Positions 1 to 6,790 of a stretch of 10,258 nt of DNA are shown here, one piece after another. Under the pieces are notes generated by a model. That model was given only the letters and a program-made list of their open reading frames with translations. It was not told where the DNA came from and made no database searches. The number at the start of each line of letters is the position of its first letter. The first letter of the stretch is position 1. The position numbers and the translations under genes were made by a program. This stretch comes from CAYVBN01 sp964538565 (GTDB lineage Bacteria; Pseudomonadota; Alphaproteobacteria; Rhizobiales; Xanthobacteraceae): NCBI GenBank assembly GCA_964538565.1, contig CAZIGW010000301.1, positions 1 to 10,258 of the forward strand, given 5' to 3'.

Positions 1-441
1 GGCGGCGGCGAGCGGTTTTTCCATCACGGCCGCGGTGTCGACGAACACCTTCACGTCGCCGCCCGCGCTGGCGACGAGCCAGCGCGCCAGCGCCTTGAGC
101 CGCGACTTGACGAGATCGTGATAGTCGTCGCCCTGGGCGTAGACCGAGATGGCGCCGCGCCCGCGCGCCTTCAGGATCGCCAGCGGGTCGCCGTCCCGCC
201 CGTAATTGACCCCGAGCATCACGACCGAGCGCACCTCGGGCCACAGCGCGCGCGGGTCGCCGCGACGCTCGGCCGTTTGCGCCATCCAGGCCATGTCGCC
301 GTGCGCGCCCTCGGCGAGGAAGCGGGCGAGCGCCGTCCTCGCGTGCGGAGCGGCGTCCGGGCGAGTGATGCCGAAAGCATCGAATCCGAGATCGCGCGCC
401 GCCTGCGCGAGCGCGCGCTTGAGCGCGCCGGGATCGCTCAG
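1..441 (-). CDS. queG: Epoxyqueuosine reductase QueG, N-terminal part (cut by window edge)
   Basis: QueG is a cytoplasmic cobalamin and [4Fe-4S] enzyme that reduces epoxyqueuosine to queuosine at position 34 of certain tRNAs, the last step of that pathway. The 147 codons visible cover the N-terminal DUF1730-type region. They include GVNYG, the YAQGDDYH block and, at the window edge, VDTAAVMEKPLA, which matches the family's conserved VDTxPxxEK segment carrying the proposed catalytic Asp (Ala here where Pro is usual). The ferredoxin-like cluster domain and C terminus lie outside the window. The reading frame opens with SDPGALKRAL directly after the stop of the upstream GST-like gene, and no ATG, GTG or TTG precedes it in frame. 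The best start is therefore CTG at 441-439, overlapping that TGA as CTGA. The first in-frame ATG is about 48 residues in and would remove conserved sequence. The overlap implies translational coupling in one operon. Family call is firm; the start is inferred. Confidence 0.88.
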   Translation of the reverse strand, partial: MSDPGALKRALAQAARDLGFDAFGITRPDAAPHARTALARFLAEGAHGDMAWMAQTAERRGDPRALWPEVRSVVMLGVNYGRDGDPLAILKARGRGAISVYAQGDDYHDLVKSRLKALARWLVASAGGDVKVFVDTAAVMEKPLAAA

Positions 442-1130
442 AAGTCGAGGTCGGCGTAGGCCGGCGCCGGAGGCAGGCCGGCGATCGTGTCGGCGAGAAT
501 CGCCCGGAACGACGGACGCGACTTCACGCGCGCGTACCAGTTCTTCGTCGCCTCGTCCTGGTGCCACGGCACATCACCCAAATAGTCCACCGACGAGAGA
601 TGCGCGGCCGCCGCGAGATCGGCGTAGGTCAGCCGCGGGCCGGCGAGCCAGTCGCGCGTGCGCGCCAGCCATCCGATGTAGGCGAGATGATAGCGGATAT
701 TGCTCAGCGCCGCACGGATGGACTCCATGTCGGGCGGACCGCCGCCCTGTTCCACCCGCATGTGGCGCTTGAGGATGCGTTCGTTGACCAGCGGCCCGCT
801 GACCTCGGCGAAGAACTTGTCGTTGAACCATTGCATCAGTCGCCGCACCTCGACGCGGCCGGCGACGTCGGTCGGCAGCAGGCGGTGCTCGCCGAGTTCC
901 GCGCCGCGCGTCTCGTCGAGATATTCGGCGATGATGGCGGCGCCGGGAACCGGCGGAGCGCCCTCCTCGACCAGCACCGGCGTCGTGCCGGCCGGATTGA
1001 GCACGAGAAACTCCTCCCGGCGCTCCCACGCGCGTTCCTCGACCAGGCTGGGCGCAATGCCGTGCTCGCCGAGCGCCAGGCGCACGAAACGCGAGTGGGG
1101 ACAAAAGGGATGATGCAGAACGGTCAGCAT
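438..1130 (-). CDS. fzlA: GST-fold protein, probable FtsZ-binding division protein FzlA
   Basis: This is a 230-residue glutathione S-transferase-like protein with an N-terminal thioredoxin-fold domain (about residues 1-80, with HHPFCPHSR near the start and NPAGTTPVLVEEG) and an all-helical C-terminal domain ending in YADLDF. The length, the opening residues, the VEERAWERREEF stretch and the short acidic C-terminal tail fit FzlA of alphaproteobacteria. In Caulobacter, FzlA binds FtsZ, curves its filaments and helps activate septal wall synthesis; its extreme C terminus is functionally important and it is not thought to act as a glutathione enzyme. Position next to queG and uppP also fits. The ATG at 1130 is preceded by GGAG, only 3 bases away. 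The 3' end overlaps the probable queG start, so the two are likely co-transcribed. The alternative is a generic GST of unknown substrate; the family fold is certain, the FzlA assignment is an inference from memory of homologues. Confidence 0.75.
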   Translation of the reverse strand: MLTVLHHPFCPHSRFVRLALGEHGIAPSLVEERAWERREEFLVLNPAGTTPVLVEEGAPPVPGAAIIAEYLDETRGAELGEHRLLPTDVAGRVEVRRLMQWFNDKFFAEVSGPLVNERILKRHMRVEQGGGPPDMESIRAALSNIRYHLAYIGWLARTRDWLAGPRLTYADLAAAAHLSSVDYLGDVPWHQDEATKNWYARVKSRPSFRAILADTIAGLPPAPAYADLDF

Positions 1131-1200
1131 GTTCTCCGACGGATCTCAATGGATGATGTGTTTCAATGGCGGCCTCGCCAGGCCTGCCGCGGCGGTACCC

Positions 1201-1267
1201 TATAAAATGCCTGCGGCGGGCAAAAGGTCGGCCGCAGGGCAAATCTGTGAAGTCGGCCGCCTTTTTT
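1201..1267 (+). promoter_or_regulatory. Possible leader with two mutually exclusive hairpins upstream of uppP
   Basis: The gap between fzlA and uppP holds a TATAAAAT box (1201-1208), an exact 7-bp stem CTGCGGC/GCCGCAG (1211-1217 with 1231-1237), and a 9-base direct repeat GTCGGCCGC (1227-1235 and 1252-1260). Its CGGCCG cores (1229-1234 and 1254-1259) can pair with each other just before six T's (1262-1267). The first and second stems share bases 1231-1234 and cannot form together, which is the layout of an anti-terminator and terminator. There is no good -35 box at the right distance from TATAAAAT, the second stem is only 6 bp with a 19-base loop, and no leader peptide is evident. It could equally be chance in GC-rich DNA. 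Confidence 0.25.
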
Positions 1268-1397
1268 CCGTTGCTCCGGCTTCGCGCTTGGGTCAAAAGC
1301 GCTGCGGGCGGCACGGCGCGCGACGGACGCGACGCCCCCAAGACGCGCCAACTCTGCGTCGACGCGACATCGACGACGAATCGGGGGAGCCCCGTTG

Positions 1398-2204
1398 ATG
1401 ACACTCGATCTTCTCAAGGCGGCCATTCTCGGCATCGTCGAGGGGCTGACCGAATTCATCCCCGTCTCGTCGACCGGGCACCTGCTGCTGGTCGAGCGCC
1501 TGTTCGGATTCGCCGACAAGGATTTCGGCAACACCTTCGCGGTGCTCATCCAGTTCGGCGCCATCCTGGCGCTGCTGTCGATCTATTTCTCGCGGCTGTG
1601 GCAGCTCGCCACCGGCATGTTCGTCGATCCGGTCGCGCGCCGCTTCGTGATCGGCGTGCTCGTCGCCTTCCTGCCGGCGGCGGTGATCGGGGCGGCCGCC
1701 CACGACATCATCAAGACCGTGCTGTTCAATCCCTGGATCGTCTGCTTCACCCTGATCCTCGGCGGGGCCGTGCTGCTCTGGGTCGACCAGCTCGATCTCA
1801 AGCCGCGCTATCACGACGTCACGAAATATTCGATGCCGATGTATCTCGGCATCGGCGTGTGCCAGTGCTTCGCGATGATTCCCGGCGTCTCGCGCTCGGG
1901 CGCGACCATCGTGGCGGCCATGTTCCTCGGCGCCGACAAGCGCTCCTCGGCCGAATTTTCCTTCTATCTGGCCATGCCGACGATGGCGGGCGCCTTCGCG
2001 TACGACCTCTACAAGAACTGGGCGCAGATGCACGGCAGCGACACGATCGTCATCGCGGTCGGCTTCGTCACCTCCTTCATCTGCGGCTGGATCGTGGTGA
2101 AGACTTTTCTCGGCTACGTCTCGCACCACGGCTTCGCGCTGTTCGCCTGGTGGCGCGTCGTCGTCGGCGCGATCGGGCTTGTCGGCCTGGCGCTCGGCAT
2201 GTAG
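1398..2204 (+). CDS. uppP: Undecaprenyl-diphosphatase UppP (BacA family)
   Basis: UppP is an integral inner-membrane phosphatase that converts undecaprenyl diphosphate to undecaprenyl phosphate, regenerating the carrier used for peptidoglycan and other surface polymers; high expression gives bacitracin resistance. The 268-residue product has the usual family length and both signature motifs: EGLTEFIPVSSTGH at residues 15-28 (two catalytic Glu, Ser and His) and PGVSRSGAT at 162-170 (with the essential Arg). Several hydrophobic membrane segments fill the rest. I chose the ATG at 1398, which follows a purine-rich GGGGAG (1384-1389) by 8 bases; a TTG directly in front (1395) is also in frame but worse placed. 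The gene is transcribed alone, divergent from fzlA and convergent with the next gene, with 37 bases between the two stops. Identification is firm. Confidence 0.97.
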   Translation: MTLDLLKAAILGIVEGLTEFIPVSSTGHLLLVERLFGFADKDFGNTFAVLIQFGAILALLSIYFSRLWQLATGMFVDPVARRFVIGVLVAFLPAAVIGAAAHDIIKTVLFNPWIVCFTLILGGAVLLWVDQLDLKPRYHDVTKYSMPMYLGIGVCQCFAMIPGVSRSGATIVAAMFLGADKRSSAEFSFYLAMPTMAGAFAYDLYKNWAQMHGSDTIVIAVGFVTSFICGWIVVKTFLGYVSHHGFALFAWWRVVVGAIGLVGLALGM

Positions 2205-2241
2205 GGCGCGCCTCGCCGCGGGCGGCCTTCGCGTCCCGCGA

Positions 2242-3213
2242 TCAGGCCGGGCGACCGCGGAACTGCCCGGTCTTGCGGAACCGCCAGAGATAGGACGGAA
2301 CGATCGCGGCGACCGAGCGGGTCTCGATCCCGAGCCCGGCGAGCGTGCGTCCTTCGCGCCTCGCAGCTTCCGAGACCACGTTGTCGGTCCTGAGCAGCTC
2401 GACCTGGTCGGGCGTGAGCGGCGGCTTTGGCAGGAACTGCAGGAACGCCGCCTCGAACTTGGCGAGCGCGAAGGGGATCGGCACGAGCGCGCGCCGCCGT
2501 CCGGTGGTGCGCAGCACGTATTCCATCAGCTCGCGGAAGGTGAAGATCTCCGGCCCGCCGAGCTCGTAGATCGTGCCGGCCCTCGTCTCGCCCGCCGCCG
2601 CCATCGCGATCGCCTCGGCGACGTCACCGACGAACACCGGCTGGAAGCGGGTCTTGCCGCCGCCGATCAGCGGCAGGGCGGGAGACACGCGCGCGAGCGC
2701 GGCGAACCGGTTGAAGAAATCGTCCTCCGGCCCGAACAGGATGGACGGGCGGACGATCGTGGCGGCCGGCGTCGCGGCAAGCACCGCCCGCTCGGCCTCG
2801 GCCTTGGAGCGGGCGTAGGCCGAGCCGGACTGCGGATCGGCGCCGATCGCCGACACGTGGACCATGCGGGCGCCTTGCGCCGCGGCGGCCTGCGCCACCG
2901 TCTCGGCCCCGCGTGCCTGCACGGCCTCGAATCGCTGCCGGCCGCGCTCGAACAGGATGCCGACCAGGTTGATGACGATCCCGGCGTCGCGGACCGCCGC
3001 CGCGACCGATTCGGGCGAGCGGACGTTGGCCTGCACCGCATGGATCTGGCCGACCCGGCCGAGCGGCTGCAGGTGGCCGGCAAGCTCCGGCCGGCGCACG
3101 GCGACGCGAAGGCGATAGTGCCGCTTGGCGAGCGCGCGCACGACGTGGCGGCCGAGAAAGCCCGATCCGCCGAAGATGGTGATGAGGGTGTCGAAAGGCG
3201 AAGGGGCCGGCAT
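2242..3213 (-). CDS. NDUFA9-like atypical SDR (NAD(P)-dependent epimerase/dehydratase fold)
   Basis: The 323-residue protein has a Rossmann fold typical of atypical short-chain dehydrogenases. The nucleotide-binding motif GGSGFLG lies at residues 15-21, followed by NLVGILFE (82-89), VSAIGAD (120-126) and YARSKAEAE (133-141), where Tyr133 and Lys137 fall in the YxxxK position. This pattern matches bacterial proteins annotated as complex I NDUFA9 subunit family. In mitochondria NDUFA9 is an accessory subunit of NADH dehydrogenase that binds NADPH; in bacteria the role is not established and no nuo genes are in the window. The start at 3213 is favoured because GAGAGG (3226-3221) sits 7 bases upstream and the protein then begins just before the Rossmann strand. 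The frame stays open upstream to 3342, but that part is Arg/Pro-rich and unlike the family. It is divergent from the tRNA-Leu. Confidence 0.88.
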   Translation of the reverse strand: MPAPSPFDTLITIFGGSGFLGRHVVRALAKRHYRLRVAVRRPELAGHLQPLGRVGQIHAVQANVRSPESVAAAVRDAGIVINLVGILFERGRQRFEAVQARGAETVAQAAAAQGARMVHVSAIGADPQSGSAYARSKAEAERAVLAATPAATIVRPSILFGPEDDFFNRFAALARVSPALPLIGGGKTRFQPVFVGDVAEAIAMAAAGETRAGTIYELGGPEIFTFRELMEYVLRTTGRRRALVPIPFALAKFEAAFLQFLPKPPLTPDQVELLRTDNVVSEAARREGRTLAGLGIETRSVAAIVPSYLWRFRKTGQFRGRPA

Positions 3214-3335
3214 GCCGCGACCTCTCGGGAGCATGGGACGTTTCCGGCTGCGCATTACAGGATCGCCCGGCCGCTGTATAGGGGCGGTTCGGAGCGATCC
3301 GGGCGCGATCGAGATGCGGTCCGGGCGCCGCGACG

Positions 3336-3365
3336 TTGACAAGGCGAAAGCCGCCCCCTTATGTG
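3336..3365 (+). promoter_or_regulatory. Sigma70-type promoter of tRNA-Leu
   Basis: A perfect -35 box TTGACA lies at 3336-3341. A -10-like TTATGT (3359-3364, 17-base spacer) or TATGTG (3360-3365, 18-base spacer) follows. Transcription would begin around 3370-3373, only a few bases before the mature tRNA 5' end, as is common for single tRNA genes. The -35 is strong and the -10 is only partly like the consensus. Confidence 0.65.
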
Positions 3366-3375
3366 TCGGGCGCCA

Positions 3376-3460
3376 GCCCAGGTGGCGGAATTGGTAGACG
3401 CGCTGGTTTCAGGTACCAGTGGCGCAAGCCGTGGAGGTTCGAGTCCTCTCCTGGGCACCA
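3376..3460 (+). tRNA. tRNA-Leu, anticodon CAG
   Basis: The 85-base gene folds as a class II tRNA. The acceptor stem GCCCAGG (3376-3382) pairs with CCTGGGC (3450-3456), followed by an encoded ACCA (3457-3460). The anticodon stem CTGGT/ACCAG (3403-3407 with 3415-3419) encloses the loop TTCAGGT, giving anticodon CAG at 3410-3412, which reads the leucine codon CUG, heavily used in this GC-rich DNA. A long variable arm with GGC-GCAA-GCC and the T loop GGTTCGAGTCC confirm the leucine type. No stop-like or damaged arm is seen. It stands alone with its own promoter just upstream. Confidence 0.97.
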
Positions 3461-3461
3461 A

Positions 3462-3477
3462 ACGGCACGCGAGCCGT
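3462..3477 (+). terminator. Weak hairpin just after tRNA-Leu
   Basis: ACGGC (3462-3466) pairs with GCCGT (3473-3477) around a 6-base loop, starting two bases after the CCA end. There is no run of T's behind it, so it could be a processing or termination structure or chance. Confidence 0.25.
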
Positions 3478-3498
3478 CGCGCGATCGACGGATCCAAT

Positions 3499-3525
3499 AC
3501 CGAATTGACAACGACCGAATTGACA
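3499..3525. repeat. 12-base direct repeat ACCGAATTGACA, two copies
   Basis: Two exact copies of ACCGAATTGACA lie at 3499-3510 and 3514-3525, a 15-base period. Each ends in TTGACA, a perfect -35 hexamer, but no convincing -10 box follows either copy at 16-18 bases. They sit in the 119-base gap between tRNA-Leu and the 3' end of the GMC oxidoreductase gene. Function unknown. Confidence 0.6.
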
Positions 3526-3579
3526 GCTCGTCCCCGCCGGAAGGCCATCGCTGCCTGATCGGGCGTCGGGATTGCCTGC

Positions 3580-5232
3580 TCACGCCGGAGCGGCCGAGCG
3601 GGCTTCCGCCTTGACTTGCGCCGGGTCGATCGTCCGCCCCCTTATCAAATCCGCGCCCTTCTCGCCCATCATCAGCACGCAGGCGTTGATGTGCGCCGAG
3701 ACCATGTCGGGCATCAGCGAGGCGTCGCACACGCGCAGGCCCTCGACGCCGCGCACCCGCATCTGCGGATCGCACACCGCGCGCGCGTCGGTCCCCATGC
3801 GGCAGGTGCCGGCCGGGTGGTGCGCGGTCAGCGCCGTGCGGCGGATGAAGGCGTCGATCTCGGCGTCGCTCTGCACCGCCTCGCCGGGCGAGACCTCGCC
3901 GGCCCGATAGGGATCGAGCGCCTTTTGCGCGCCGACCTCGCGCGCGCGGCGGAAGCCTTCGCGCAGCCGCGGAAGGTCCTCGGGCTCGGTGAAGAAGCGA
4001 TACGAGATGCGCACCGGATCGCGCGGATCGGCCGAGCGCAGGCGCACCTGGCCGCGGCTTTTCGGGTGCAGCAGCGTCGGGCGGATCGCGTAGCCGTCGC
4101 GGTAGGGCGGCACGATGCCGGGAAACCACAGCCGCGTCTGCGGCGGCACCGTGTGGAACATGAACTCGATGTCGGGCACCTCGAGCTCGGGCCGCGTCCT
4201 GATGAACGCATGCAGGCCGCCCGGCACGACGGTGCCGGGTCCGGAGCCGAACAGATAGGCGCGCAGCATGCTCATGGCCATGCGGTCGAAGCGCATCTCG
4301 CGGTGGAACGCGCCGGGCGCGCGGCGCGCGTAGCCGATCCAGATGCCGAGATGATCCTGCAGATTGTCTCCGACCGGCAGGTCGACGACCGGGTCGATGC
4401 CGAGTTCCTTCAGATGATCGGCCGGACCGATCCCCGACAGCATCAGCAGCTGCGGCGAGTTGAACGCGCCGCTCGCGACGATCACCTCGCGCGCGGCACG
4501 CACGCGGTGCAGCGAGCCGCGCCATTCGAATTCGATCCCCGTCGCGTGATTGCCCGCGAGCAGGATGCGCCGCGCGTGCGCGCGCGTGCGCAAGGCGAGA
4601 TTGCGCCGGCGCAGCGCCGGCGCGAGGTAGGCGCGCGCCGAGGACGAGCGCCGGCCGTCGCGGATCGTGTACTGGCCGCGGCCGAAGCCTTCCTGCGTCG
4701 CCCCGTTGTAGTCCTCGACCGCCGGATATCCGGCCGCGCGGCCGGCCTCCGTCCAGGCAGCGAAGATCGGATCCCTGGTGCGCGCGAACTGCGTGCCGAC
4801 CGGTCCCGAATCACCGCGCCATTCGTTCGCTCCGCCTTCCCAGGTTTCGCCGCGGCGAAAATAGGGAAGTACCTCCGCGTAGGACCATCCGGTCGCGCCC
4901 TCGCGCGCCCAGCGATCGTAGTCGCCGCGATTGCCGCGCGTGTACGCCATCACGTTGATCGACGAGCAGCCGCCCAGCACCTTGCCGCGCATCGCTTCGA
5001 TGCAGCGGCTGTCGAGATTGGGCTCGGGCTCGGTGTGATAGCCCCAGTCGTGCATGCGGTACTGGTGCAGCTTGCCCATGCCGAGCGGAATCGAGATCAG
5101 CGGATTGGCGTCGCGGCCACCGGCCTCGATCAGGAGCACCCTGGTGTCGCGATCTTCCGTGAGACGATGGGCAAGCACGCATCCGGCCGAACCGGCCCCC
5201 ACAATCACGTAATCGAAGACTTCCGCTCCCAT
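3580..5232 (-). CDS. GMC-family FAD-dependent oxidoreductase (choline/alcohol dehydrogenase-like)
   Basis: The 550-residue cytoplasmic flavoprotein (no signal peptide) belongs to the glucose-methanol-choline family, which oxidises alcohols or sugars to aldehydes or lactones. The FAD-binding motif VIVGAGSAG is at about residues 9-17, followed by the E-A-G-G segment (LLIEAGG), the GMC signature region RGKVLGGCSSINVMAYTRG, and ASGAFNSPQLLMLSGIGP. The C-terminal active site has HHPAGTCRMG (catalytic His472) and SAHINACVLMMGEKGADLI, where Asn516 takes the usual second catalytic position. Start at 5232 is supported by GGAG (5242-5239) six bases upstream; an upstream in-frame ATG (5286) would add a charged, unrelated 18 residues. 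It is divergent from an MFS transporter and a metal-dependent hydrolase, suggesting joint use in a catabolic route. It resembles BetA and AlkJ-type enzymes, but no other betaine or alkane genes are present, so the substrate is unknown. Confidence 0.92.
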   Translation of the reverse strand: MGAEVFDYVIVGAGSAGCVLAHRLTEDRDTRVLLIEAGGRDANPLISIPLGMGKLHQYRMHDWGYHTEPEPNLDSRCIEAMRGKVLGGCSSINVMAYTRGNRGDYDRWAREGATGWSYAEVLPYFRRGETWEGGANEWRGDSGPVGTQFARTRDPIFAAWTEAGRAAGYPAVEDYNGATQEGFGRGQYTIRDGRRSSSARAYLAPALRRRNLALRTRAHARRILLAGNHATGIEFEWRGSLHRVRAAREVIVASGAFNSPQLLMLSGIGPADHLKELGIDPVVDLPVGDNLQDHLGIWIGYARRAPGAFHREMRFDRMAMSMLRAYLFGSGPGTVVPGGLHAFIRTRPELEVPDIEFMFHTVPPQTRLWFPGIVPPYRDGYAIRPTLLHPKSRGQVRLRSADPRDPVRISYRFFTEPEDLPRLREGFRRAREVGAQKALDPYRAGEVSPGEAVQSDAEIDAFIRRTALTAHHPAGTCRMGTDARAVCDPQMRVRGVEGLRVCDASLMPDMVSAHINACVLMMGEKGADLIRGRTIDPAQVKAEARSAAPA

Positions 5233-5295
5233 GTCCTTCTCCACCGCCGTTTGTTCTTGATCGGCGCGATCCGCGTCGCGTCGCACGCACGCGCC

Positions 5296-5312
5296 GTTAC
5301 GCTATGTGAAAC
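5296..5312. promoter_or_regulatory. Candidate operator in the GMC/MFS divergent region
   Basis: GTTACGCTATGTGAAAC is an imperfect palindrome: GTT/AAC at the ends and matching C and G at two further inner positions on each side. A second, shorter inverted repeat GCATG-N10-CATGC (5327-5346) lies beside it. Both sit between the two divergent starts, where a shared regulator would be expected to bind. No regulator gene is in the window and the symmetry is modest. Confidence 0.25.
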
Positions 5313-5367
5313 GCTTTGCGTCCGCAGCATGTCACCTCGCGCATGCATCCGACGCGCACGCCAATCA

Positions 5368-5395
5368 TTGACACACGTGAGCGGGTTTGTAACTT
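5368..5395 (+). promoter_or_regulatory. Candidate promoter for the MFS-hydrolase pair
   Basis: A perfect TTGACA (5368-5373) is followed after 16 bases by TAACTT (5390-5395), a weak -10 match. It lies about 90 bases before the MFS start and points toward it. The -35 is good, the -10 poor, so this is tentative. Confidence 0.4.
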
Positions 5396-5483
5396 TGAAG
5401 TCGCGAGCGAAGCAAACGTCCGTCGAAGACGAGCAAAAAATCGCGCAAGACGTTTTCGGGAGAACCACGGGAGGGCGCCTGCG

Positions 5484-6779
5484 ATGAGCGTCAACAGTGC
5501 CGTCGCGGCCGCCACCGAGCCGCGTGTCCTCGAGCCGACGCGGATTCGCTGGACGTCGATTGCGCCCACCCTGCTGATCATCTGGATCGTGTCCATGTTC
5601 GACAAGAGCAACATGGCGATCGTCATGAACGATCAGCATTTCCTCGGCGAGCTCGGCTTGTCCGGGCAGCAGGCCAAGCTCGGGTGGCTGTCGAGCGGTC
5701 TGTTCCTCGCCTACGGGATCTGCGCGCCGCTGTGGGGCTGGGTCGTCCATCGCTACGGACCGCGCGTCACCTGTATCCTCAGCCTTCTGGTGTGGGCATT
5801 CACCTGCTTCTGGTCCGGCGTCGCGCAGAGCTACGAGCAGCTGCTGCTCTCGCGCATCGTGCTCGGCGTCGGCGAGGCGGCGCTCTATCCGCTCACGCTG
5901 GCGCTGGTCGCCAACTGGTTCGCGCTCAAGGAGCGCGGCCGCGCCACGTCGTTCTGGTGGATCGGCACCATGATCGGCCCGATGCTCGTCGGCCTGATCA
6001 TCACCGGTCTGATCGTCGCGGTCGGCTGGCGCTGGCAGTTCCACGCCATGGGCATCCTGGCGCTGATCCTGCCGCTGCCGATGGTGATGTTCCTGGTGAC
6101 GGACCGCCCGGACCAGCACCGCCTCGCCAACCCAGCCGAGGCGGACCTCGTCGTCAAGGGATCGCTGGAGAAGAACGAGGACGCTCCCGGCCAGGCGCTC
6201 AAGACGTCGGCCAGCCCGTGGACCAGCTACCGGTTCTGGCTGACCACGATCGCAATCGCCTCCAACGCCATCTTCTTCTGGGGCTGGTCGATCTGGCTGC
6301 CGACCTATCTGCGCACGGTGCGGCACTTCTCGTTCAGCACGTCGGGCTATCTGACCTTCGTGATCTTCGGCTTCGCGGTCGCGACGATTCTTCTGGTCGG
6401 CTATGCGTCGGACAAGGTGTTCCGCCGCGCACCGTTCGCCGGATTGGGCTGGGTCGCGGCCGGCGCGCTGCTGATGGGCGCGGCGCTGGCGCCCAACGCG
6501 GCTGTCAGCGTCATCCTGATGATCTGCGCGCTGTGCGCGCAGCAGGTCGGCATCTCGTGCGGCGAGATGCTGATGCACAGCGTGGTGAGCGCCGTCGACA
6601 TGGGCAAGACGCAGGGCGTGCGCGCGTTCGTCACGCAGATCATCGGCTCCCTGTCGCCGGCCATGATCGGCTACATCGTGCAGGCCACCGGCGGCTTCAC
6701 CGGAGCCTTCGCGGTGCTCGCGCTCGCGGTCGTGATCTCGGGAGGCTGCATGATCAAGCTCGCCCGCGAGGGATTCTGA
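5484..6779 (+). CDS. MFS transporter, probable ACS (anion:cation symporter) family
   Basis: The 431-residue protein is an inner-membrane secondary carrier with about 12 hydrophobic helices. Helix 1 carries SMFDKSNMAIVMND (about residues 37-50), matching the D-x-x-N signature of the anion:cation symporter family, whose members take up organic acids such as sugar acids, phthalates or tartrate. Other family-like features are the WGWVVHRYGPRV loop between helices 2 and 3, GVGEAALYP, and the GWRWQFHAMG segment after helix 6. The start ATG at 5484 is backed by GGGAGGG (5469-5475), 8 bases upstream; the frame is open further upstream but that stretch is Arg-rich and not transporter-like. The stop is followed after 11 bases by the hydrolase start, so the two genes form an operon. 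Substrate unknown; an organic acid or lactone-derived acid is a reasonable guess from the neighbours. Confidence 0.9.
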   Translation: MSVNSAVAAATEPRVLEPTRIRWTSIAPTLLIIWIVSMFDKSNMAIVMNDQHFLGELGLSGQQAKLGWLSSGLFLAYGICAPLWGWVVHRYGPRVTCILSLLVWAFTCFWSGVAQSYEQLLLSRIVLGVGEAALYPLTLALVANWFALKERGRATSFWWIGTMIGPMLVGLIITGLIVAVGWRWQFHAMGILALILPLPMVMFLVTDRPDQHRLANPAEADLVVKGSLEKNEDAPGQALKTSASPWTSYRFWLTTIAIASNAIFFWGWSIWLPTYLRTVRHFSFSTSGYLTFVIFGFAVATILLVGYASDKVFRRAPFAGLGWVAAGALLMGAALAPNAAVSVILMICALCAQQVGISCGEMLMHSVVSAVDMGKTQGVRAFVTQIIGSLSPAMIGYIVQATGGFTGAFAVLALAVVISGGCMIKLAREGF

Positions 6780-6783
6780 GGAG
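6778..6783 (+). promoter_or_regulatory. Ribosome binding site that sets the TTG start of the MBL hydrolase
   Basis: GAGGAG overlaps the MFS stop codon (6777-6779) and lies 7 bases before TTG 6791. The alternative GTG at 6803 has only a weak purine stretch in front. This supports TTG and coupling of the two genes. Confidence 0.7.
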
Positions 6784-6790
6784 CCCGACG

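Noticed and set aside
1166..2293. Long plus-strand open frame of about 375 codons across uppP
   Set aside because: It is a shadow of the uppP frame: Arg/His-rich, no recognisable domain, while the overlapping frame encodes complete UppP motifs.
3214..3342. N-terminal extension of the NDUFA9-like protein (start at 3342 or 3234)
   Set aside because: The added residues are Arg/Pro-rich and unlike the family, and the GAGAGG ribosome site points to 3213.
5205..6578. Long minus-strand open frame opposite the MFS gene
   Set aside because: Composition is Asp/Arg/Gln/His-rich with no hydrophobic segments or motifs, typical of the antisense frame of a GC-rich membrane protein gene.
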